A stretch of 12,805 nt of DNA from NCBI GenBank assembly GCA_947625005.1, contig CANQNA010000029.1:1-12805 (forward strand). Direction: 5' to 3'. Positions 5,502 through 9,806 of this stretch are shown piece by piece (position 1 is the stretch's first letter; every line of letters begins with the position of its first letter). The translations under genes were made by a program, and so were the position numbers. Source of the stretch: an uncultured Bacilli bacterium (GTDB lineage: Bacteria; Bacillota_I; Bacilli_A; RF39; UBA660). The notes below the pieces were generated by a model, which did no database searches, was not told where the DNA came from, and was given only the letters and a program-made list of their open reading frames with translations.

Positions 5502-5611
5502 AAATTGGATAAAGAAATAACAAAATTAGAAGGAAAAATGGGACAAATTTTAAAAATCACGAATTTGCTATTGAAATAACTTTGTGTTAGCCTCAAAAAA
5601 GGGAGGGAAAA

Positions 5612-6442
5612 ATGCAAAAATTTTATACAGCAAAGTATGATGTAATATTTAAAACAATCTTTTGTGATGAAAATAATAATAAATTATTAAAAGTAATATT
5701 AAGTGAAATATTAGAAAGAGAAGTAAAACATTTAATTTTTTTAAATAAAGAATTACCAATAAAGAAAAGAACAGAAAAACTAAAAATAGTAGATGTATTA
5801 GCAATAGTAGATAATGAGTATGTTCATATAGAATTAAATAGTAATAATTTAAGTTATTTACATCCAAGAAATTTAACATATTTTTGTGATATATATGCAA
5901 CAAAAAATAAAAGGGGAGAAAATTATAATGCCAAGACAAAATTTATTCATATAGACTTCACATATCGAATGAAAGAGAAATATGATTATAGGAGATATAA
6001 AATACAAAGTGATAAAAAGGAAAAGTATGTAGAAAACTTTGAAATAATAGAATACAATATGGACAGAATAAAAGAATACTGTTACAATGGGAATAAAGAG
6101 AAGTATGAGAAATATAAACATTTAATAATGATAGATATGAATGAAGAAGAGTTAGAGAAATTTAGTAAGGGAGATGAAGTTATGAAAGAGTATAAAGAAA
6201 AGATTCAAATGATAAATGATACAGATAAGTATGAGAGTTTTATAACACCGGAAGAAGATTTTCAATATTGTTTAAATAGTGAAAGAGAACTAGGATTAGA
6301 AGAAGGATTAACTCAAGGAATAAATCAGGGAATTACAGATTTAATAAAAAGATTAACAGAACAAAATTATTCAGAAAAAGAAATTTTAAGTATTGCTAAT
6401 ATAAGTAAAGAAAAATATAATGAATTATTAAAAAACATTTGA
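5612..6442 (+). CDS. Rpn/transposase_31 family PD-(D/E)XK nuclease
   Basis: This family contains DNA endonucleases related to E. coli Rpn proteins, linked to recombination and phage defence. The 276-residue protein opens with the family pattern YDVIFKTIF (9-17), followed by the nuclease core VDVLAIVDNEYVHIELN. The core acidic residues are D61 and E74; the position after E is L-N, where many relatives have x-Q or x-K, so the third active-site residue is atypical. The RNLTYFCDIY helix and the FIHIDF strand follow. A charged helical region (about 150-230) and a small C-terminal helical domain (231-276) complete it. GGGAGGG (5601-5607) sits 4 bases before ATG 5612. No clear promoter was found. 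From 6128 on, 192 bases are repeated almost exactly in the next gene. An internal ribosome site and ATG at 6182 could yield a separate 86-residue C-terminal protein. Confidence 0.85.
   Translation: MQKFYTAKYDVIFKTIFCDENNNKLLKVILSEILEREVKHLIFLNKELPIKKRTEKLKIVDVLAIVDNEYVHIELNSNNLSYLHPRNLTYFCDIYATKNKRGENYNAKTKFIHIDFTYRMKEKYDYRRYKIQSDKKEKYVENFEIIEYNMDRIKEYCYNGNKEKYEKYKHLIMIDMNEEELEKFSKGDEVMKEYKEKIQMINDTDKYESFITPEEDFQYCLNSERELGLEEGLTQGINQGITDLIKRLTEQNYSEKEILSIANISKEKYNELLKNI
6128..6319 (+). repeat. First copy of a 192-base tandem duplication
   Basis: It matches 6443-6634 with only four base differences (6133, 6226, 6235 and 6286). All four are third-codon changes that keep the amino acid. The flanking octamer AAACATTT also precedes both copies, with a short length difference before the ATG. 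Confidence 0.97.
6167..6184 (+). promoter_or_regulatory. Internal ribosome binding site and ATG inside the Rpn gene
   Basis: AAGGGAG (6167-6173) lies 8 bases before an in-frame ATG (6182). Translation from it would give the last 86 residues (6182-6442). Published E. coli Rpn work describes small C-terminal proteins made this way that inhibit the full-length nuclease; applying that here is an inference. The same site is preserved at 6482-6499 in the downstream copy. Confidence 0.5.
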
Positions 6443-6634
6443 ATGATTGATATGAATGAAGAAGAGTTAGAGAAATTTAGTAAGGGAGATGAAGTTATGA
6501 AAGAGTATAAAGAAAAGATTCAAATGATAAATGATACAGACAAGTATGAAAGTTTTATAACACCGGAAGAAGATTTTCAATATTGTTTAAATAGTGAAAG
6601 GGAACTAGGATTAGAAGAAGGATTAACTCAAGGA
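6443..6634 (+). repeat. Second copy of the 192-base tandem duplication
   Basis: Same length and frame as 6128-6319, about 98% identical, with an identical 64-residue translation. Similarity breaks sharply after the Gly codon at 6632-6634, beyond which the two genes encode different tips. Confidence 0.97.
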
Positions 6635-6751
6635 GAAAACCAAGAAAAAATAAAAATGGCTTACAAATTAAAAGACAAGAATTATAGTATAGAAGAAACT
6701 GCAGAATTAACAGAATTGCCAATAAATACATTAAAAGAAATATTTAATTAA
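6443..6751 (+). CDS. Stand-alone Rpn C-terminal domain, possible RpnS-like inhibitor or cassette
   Basis: The open frame starts with ATG directly after the TGA of the Rpn gene and encodes up to 102 residues. It has no nuclease core. Residues 1-64 are identical to Rpn residues 173-236. The last 38 (from ENQEKIKMAYKLKDKNYS) differ in sequence but keep the small helical pattern of Rpn tails. No ribosome site precedes ATG 6443, though stop-start coupling is possible. AAGGGAG (6482-6488) lies 8 bases before ATG 6497, so an 84-residue product from 6497 is the more likely protein. All four differences from the first copy are synonymous, which argues that this copy is translated and under selection, not a decaying fragment. 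It could be a free-standing antitoxin, an alternative 3' cassette for recombination, or the remnant of a second Rpn gene. Confidence 0.65.
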   Translation: MIDMNEEELEKFSKGDEVMKEYKEKIQMINDTDKYESFITPEEDFQYCLNSERELGLEEGLTQGENQEKIKMAYKLKDKNYSIEETAELTELPINTLKEIFN

Positions 6752-6760
6752 ATAATGAGT

Positions 6761-6796
6761 ATAACAATAATTCGCTCTTTTTTCTTGTTATTTTTT
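6761..6796 (+). terminator. Terminator after the Rpn pair
   Basis: ATAACAA (6761-6767) pairs with TTGTTAT (6785-6791) across a 17-base loop and is followed by TTTTT. The AT-rich stem and long loop make it weaker than the others here. Confidence 0.55.
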
Positions 6797-6797
6797 A

Positions 6798-6806
6798 TGA
6801 TAAAAT
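6798..6806 (+). promoter_or_regulatory. Extended -10 promoter element for ezrA
   Basis: TGA directly precedes TAAAAT (6801-6806), an extended -10. No good -35 box is seen at 17 bases, only a T run. The start would be near 6813, and AAGGAG (6816-6821) sits 8 bases before the ezrA ATG. Confidence 0.5.
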
Positions 6807-6829
6807 ATACATAGTAAGGAGAGTTTTCT

Positions 6830-8548
6830 ATGAGTGATAATTTATATTTATATGTAGGTATTATATATTTTATTGTTGCTGCTATTTTAATAACTCTTAC
6901 TTTAGTTTTAATAAATAAACACAATAAGAAAAAATATAATGAAGCTTTAAGAGTTTTGGAAAGAGATAAAAATTTAATTATATCTGCTTCTATTTTAAGT
7001 GAATTAAATAAAGTAGAATCGTTAATAAATAATAAAGAATTAGAAGGAATATATGATAACTGGAAAGCAAAATTCAAACAAATTAAAGATAAGGAAGTTC
7101 CTAAAATAACTGATGAACTTATTGAAGTAGAAGAACTTTTTAAAACAAAAAAATATAAATTAATTGAAGAAAAATTAGCGAAAATAGAATTAGATATTTA
7201 TTATGTTAAAAGTAAAGCACAATTTTTGTTAAGTGAAATTAGAGAAATTACTTTAAGTGAAGAAAAGAATAGAGAAATTGTGACAAAACTAAAAACAACT
7301 TATCGTAATATATTTAATAAGTATAATGAACATAAAGAAGATTATTATTTGATTAATGCTTCAATTGAATTACAGTTTGAGAATGTTGATAAATTATTTT
7401 CTAGTTTTGAAGTTGCTATGGATAATAATAAATATAGTGAAGTAGGAAAAATAGTAAAAGCCTTAGATGATATTATAGGTAATTTAAGTATTGTTATAGA
7501 AGAAACTCCAAGTATTATTTTAATGGGTAAAAATATTATTCCTAAGAGAATTCAAGATATTCGAGAATTAAATGATAAAATGACTAAGGATGGATTTAAT
7601 TTAGATTATTTGAATATAGAATATAATATAGGAGAATCAGAAAAAAAGATTGCTGATATATTTGATAGATTAAATGTTTTAAATTTAGAGGATTCTATAT
7701 TTGAACTTAAAACAATAATGGATTATTTTGATTCTCTTTATAATGATTTTGAAAAAGAAAAAGTTAGTAAGAAAATGTTTTTAGAATATGTAAGAGTATT
7801 AGGAATAAAAAGTAAAAAAATTAATTCAATTATATCTAATATTATGAAGAAAATTGATGAAATCAAATATAGTTATGATTTAAGTGATGCCGAAGTTGTT
7901 ATAATTGATGAACTTAACTTACAAAGTAAAAGCATTCAAAGTGATTATGAGACAATAGTAGATAATTATCGTAATAAATCATTCGCTTATACTAAACTTA
8001 ATAAAGAAATGGAATTTTTAAATTTAAAAATATCTAAAATAGAAGATAGATTGGATTATACTCTTAAGAGTTTAGGTAGTTTAAAAGAAGATGAACTAAG
8101 GGCTCGTGAACAATTAGAAGAAATTAAAGATATTTTAAATAAAGCTAAAAGAAAAATCAAAAGTTTTAAACTTCCTGTAGTACCAAAAGCTTATTATATA
8201 GAATTAGATGAGGCAACTGAGGCAATTAGAGAGATGATCAAAGAATTAGAACATCAACCTATTTCTATAAAAACTTTGAACACAAGAGTTGATACAGCTA
8301 GAGATTTAGTTTTAAAGCTTTATAATACAACTAATGAAACAATAAAAACTGCATGGATGGCAGAAAATGCTATTATTTATGGAAATAGATATAGAGCTGA
8401 AAATAAAGAAATTAATATGGGATTAGAAAAAGCTGAAACAGCTTTTATGAAAGGTAATTTTAAATTAAGTTTAGAAAACTCTATAAATGCTATAAATATA
8501 GTGGAGCCAGGGATTCATAAAAGATTATTAAAAGCATATGAAAAATAG
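6830..8548 (+). CDS. ezrA: Septation ring formation regulator EzrA
   Basis: EzrA is an inner-membrane protein that binds FtsZ and restrains Z-ring assembly away from midcell, and also supports septal wall synthesis. The 572-residue length matches the family. An N-terminal helix at about 7-28 anchors it with the rest in the cytoplasm. The long alpha-helical, coiled-coil body shows family landmarks: LEGIYDNWKAKF (71-82), the SEEKNREIVTKLKTTYR stretch (143-159), the IEETPSI segment (223-229), DGFNLDYL (254-261), the YGNRYR patch (517-522, corresponding to the conserved QNR region) and the NIVEPG ending (556-561). The start is set by AAGGAG and its position after the promoter. The zinc-ribbon gene follows 11 bases later and shares its transcript. 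Nothing is truncated. Confidence 0.93.
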   Translation: MSDNLYLYVGIIYFIVAAILITLTLVLINKHNKKKYNEALRVLERDKNLIISASILSELNKVESLINNKELEGIYDNWKAKFKQIKDKEVPKITDELIEVEELFKTKKYKLIEEKLAKIELDIYYVKSKAQFLLSEIREITLSEEKNREIVTKLKTTYRNIFNKYNEHKEDYYLINASIELQFENVDKLFSSFEVAMDNNKYSEVGKIVKALDDIIGNLSIVIEETPSIILMGKNIIPKRIQDIRELNDKMTKDGFNLDYLNIEYNIGESEKKIADIFDRLNVLNLEDSIFELKTIMDYFDSLYNDFEKEKVSKKMFLEYVRVLGIKSKKINSIISNIMKKIDEIKYSYDLSDAEVVIIDELNLQSKSIQSDYETIVDNYRNKSFAYTKLNKEMEFLNLKISKIEDRLDYTLKSLGSLKEDELRAREQLEEIKDILNKAKRKIKSFKLPVVPKAYYIELDEATEAIREMIKELEHQPISIKTLNTRVDTARDLVLKLYNTTNETIKTAWMAENAIIYGNRYRAENKEINMGLEKAETAFMKGNFKLSLENSINAINIVEPGIHKRLLKAYEK

Positions 8549-8559
8549 GGAGATAAAAT

Positions 8560-9531
8560 ATGTATTGTGAAAATTGTGGACATAAATTAAAAGATAAAGA
8601 TTTATATTGTGAAGAATGTGGAACAAAAGTAAAAAGAAAAGAAATTATTGCAGATAAACCTAAAAAAGATAGTAGTTTAAAAATTGTTTTGATTGTTTTA
8701 GGTTGTATTTTTGGAGGATTAATTTTCTTAGGTCTTATAGTCGCATTTATTGTGTTATTAGGTTATTCTTATGTGGATAAACTGGATGTTGATTATGATT
8801 GGGATAATGCCATTAATAATTATTCGACTTACTCTCATTTAAAAACAGATGAAGAATTTTTAAAGGAAATTCCTAATTTAAAAGATACTTACTTAGAGAG
8901 CAAAGATATATATAGTGGATTTTATTCTTATTATAATGCTGATTTTATTACACCAAGTAATATGAATCAAAATATTTTAGTTTCTATTGTTTTTAATGAT
9001 ATAGAAAAAAAAGAAGCAACGATTATTGATAATACTTATGATATAGATAAAAACAATATAGACAGTTTTAAGGTATTAGATAATATAGAAGATAACTATT
9101 TTAAGTTAGATGATTTATTTGTATTTTCAGTTAGGGAAGAAGAGATTCATTCTCGAGTAAAAAATTTATTTAATGTAGATATTGATCCATCTTTAATTAA
9201 TTATAAAAATGATATTTGTGAAGGTTATATTAGATATATAGACAAAAGTAAAATATATCGCAAATATTATGAAGAATGTGATAATGGTAAATATTTTACA
9301 AAAATTGCGAATATAGTAAATTATGGTGATTATGTAAAAGTTCAAGAATATGTGGGATTTATTAAAGATGATAAAGTTTTTGACGAATTTGATGGAGATT
9401 ATATTTGTGAGGTAAATGAAGTAAAAAAATTCTATCAAGATTTAGAAAAGGAAGAAAAAGTCTTTAGAAAAAGAAATGATGGAACTTATTATTTAGAAAG
9501 TATAAGTGATACTGATATTTATTTTGATTAG
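8560..9531 (+). CDS. Zinc-ribbon membrane protein of unknown function
   Basis: The 323-residue protein begins with a cytoplasmic zinc ribbon, YCENCGHKL then YCEECG, with ligands C3, C6, C17 and C20. A basic linker precedes one membrane helix (about 40-69). The remaining 250 residues are extracellular by the positive-inside rule, rich in Tyr, Asp and Lys, with predicted mixed strands and three cysteines (C220, C240, C283). This zinc-ribbon plus membrane-helix architecture is common in low-GC Bacillota, but the extracellular part matches no family I know. AGGGAG (8547-8552) overlaps the ezrA stop codon and sits 7 bases before ATG 8560, so the two genes are one operon and may be translationally coupled. 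A division or envelope role is a guess from the neighbour only. No terminator separates the gene from the ileS promoter, which begins 7 bases after the stop codon. Confidence 0.8.
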   Translation: MYCENCGHKLKDKDLYCEECGTKVKRKEIIADKPKKDSSLKIVLIVLGCIFGGLIFLGLIVAFIVLLGYSYVDKLDVDYDWDNAINNYSTYSHLKTDEEFLKEIPNLKDTYLESKDIYSGFYSYYNADFITPSNMNQNILVSIVFNDIEKKEATIIDNTYDIDKNNIDSFKVLDNIEDNYFKLDDLFVFSVREEEIHSRVKNLFNVDIDPSLINYKNDICEGYIRYIDKSKIYRKYYEECDNGKYFTKIANIVNYGDYVKVQEYVGFIKDDKVFDEFDGDYICEVNEVKKFYQDLEKEEKVFRKRNDGTYYLESISDTDIYFD

Positions 9532-9538
9532 ATTTATA

Positions 9539-9567
9539 TTGACAAAAAAAGCTGAAAATTCTATAAT
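9539..9567 (+). promoter_or_regulatory. Perfect-consensus promoter of the ileS T-box operon
   Basis: TTGACA (9539-9544), an exact 17-base spacer, and TATAAT (9562-9567) match the sigma-A consensus fully. Transcription should start near 9575. Confidence 0.88.
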
Positions 9568-9574
9568 TTAGTTG

Positions 9575-9787
9575 TAAAACAAATGAAAAAGACGGTAAAT
9601 AGAGGAATTTTTAGAGAGTTTGTGGTTGGTGAAAACAAATAAAGGAATCTATTTATAGATCACTTTGGATGTGTTTAAGTTAAAGCTTAAAACGTATGCT
9701 CGCGTTAAGAGTTTAAGTGTATGATTTACTCATAAATTAAGGTGGTACCACGGAGTATGACTTCGTCCTTTAGTTTATGAGTTTTTT
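9575..9787 (+). promoter_or_regulatory. T-box riboswitch, isoleucine-specific, canonical Stem I
   Basis: It senses uncharged tRNA-Ile to allow readthrough into ileS. Stem I pairs AAATAGA (9597-9603) with TCTATTT (9648-9654) and carries the classical AGAGAG bulge and apical loop GGTTGGTGAAA, closed by TTTGT/ACAAA. The specifier ATC (9659-9661) is followed by A and then TGGA (9666-9669). A CTTAAA/TTTAAG hairpin (9685-9717) contains CGCGTTAAGA. The T-box core AAGGTGGTACCACGG starts at 9739; its TGGT suits an ACCA tRNA end. The terminator competes with the antiterminator as usual. Confidence 0.95.
9728..9787 (+). terminator. T-box terminator of ileS
   Basis: ACTCATAAA (9728-9736) pairs with TTTATGAGT (9774-9782) around the T-box core, followed by a 6-T tract. 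It is also the first terminator met by ezrA and zinc-ribbon transcripts. Confidence 0.87.
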
Positions 9788-9806
9788 ATTGGAAAGGATA
9801 AATTTT

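Noticed and set aside
5411..6121. Minus-strand open frames opposite the terminator and Rpn gene
   Set aside because: Low-complexity Phe/Ile/Leu-rich shadows of AT-rich coding sequence with no start signals.
5612..6751. Insertion sequence
   Set aside because: Although the nuclease family is sometimes named transposase_31, no terminal inverted repeats or target-site duplication were seen; the only repeat is the direct 192-base one.
6748..7077. Minus-strand frame over the ezrA 5' end
   Set aside because: It covers the ezrA promoter, ribosome site and membrane helix; composition is a shadow.
9193..9438. Minus-strand frame inside the zinc-ribbon gene
   Set aside because: Ile/Phe/Tyr-rich shadow with no ribosome site.
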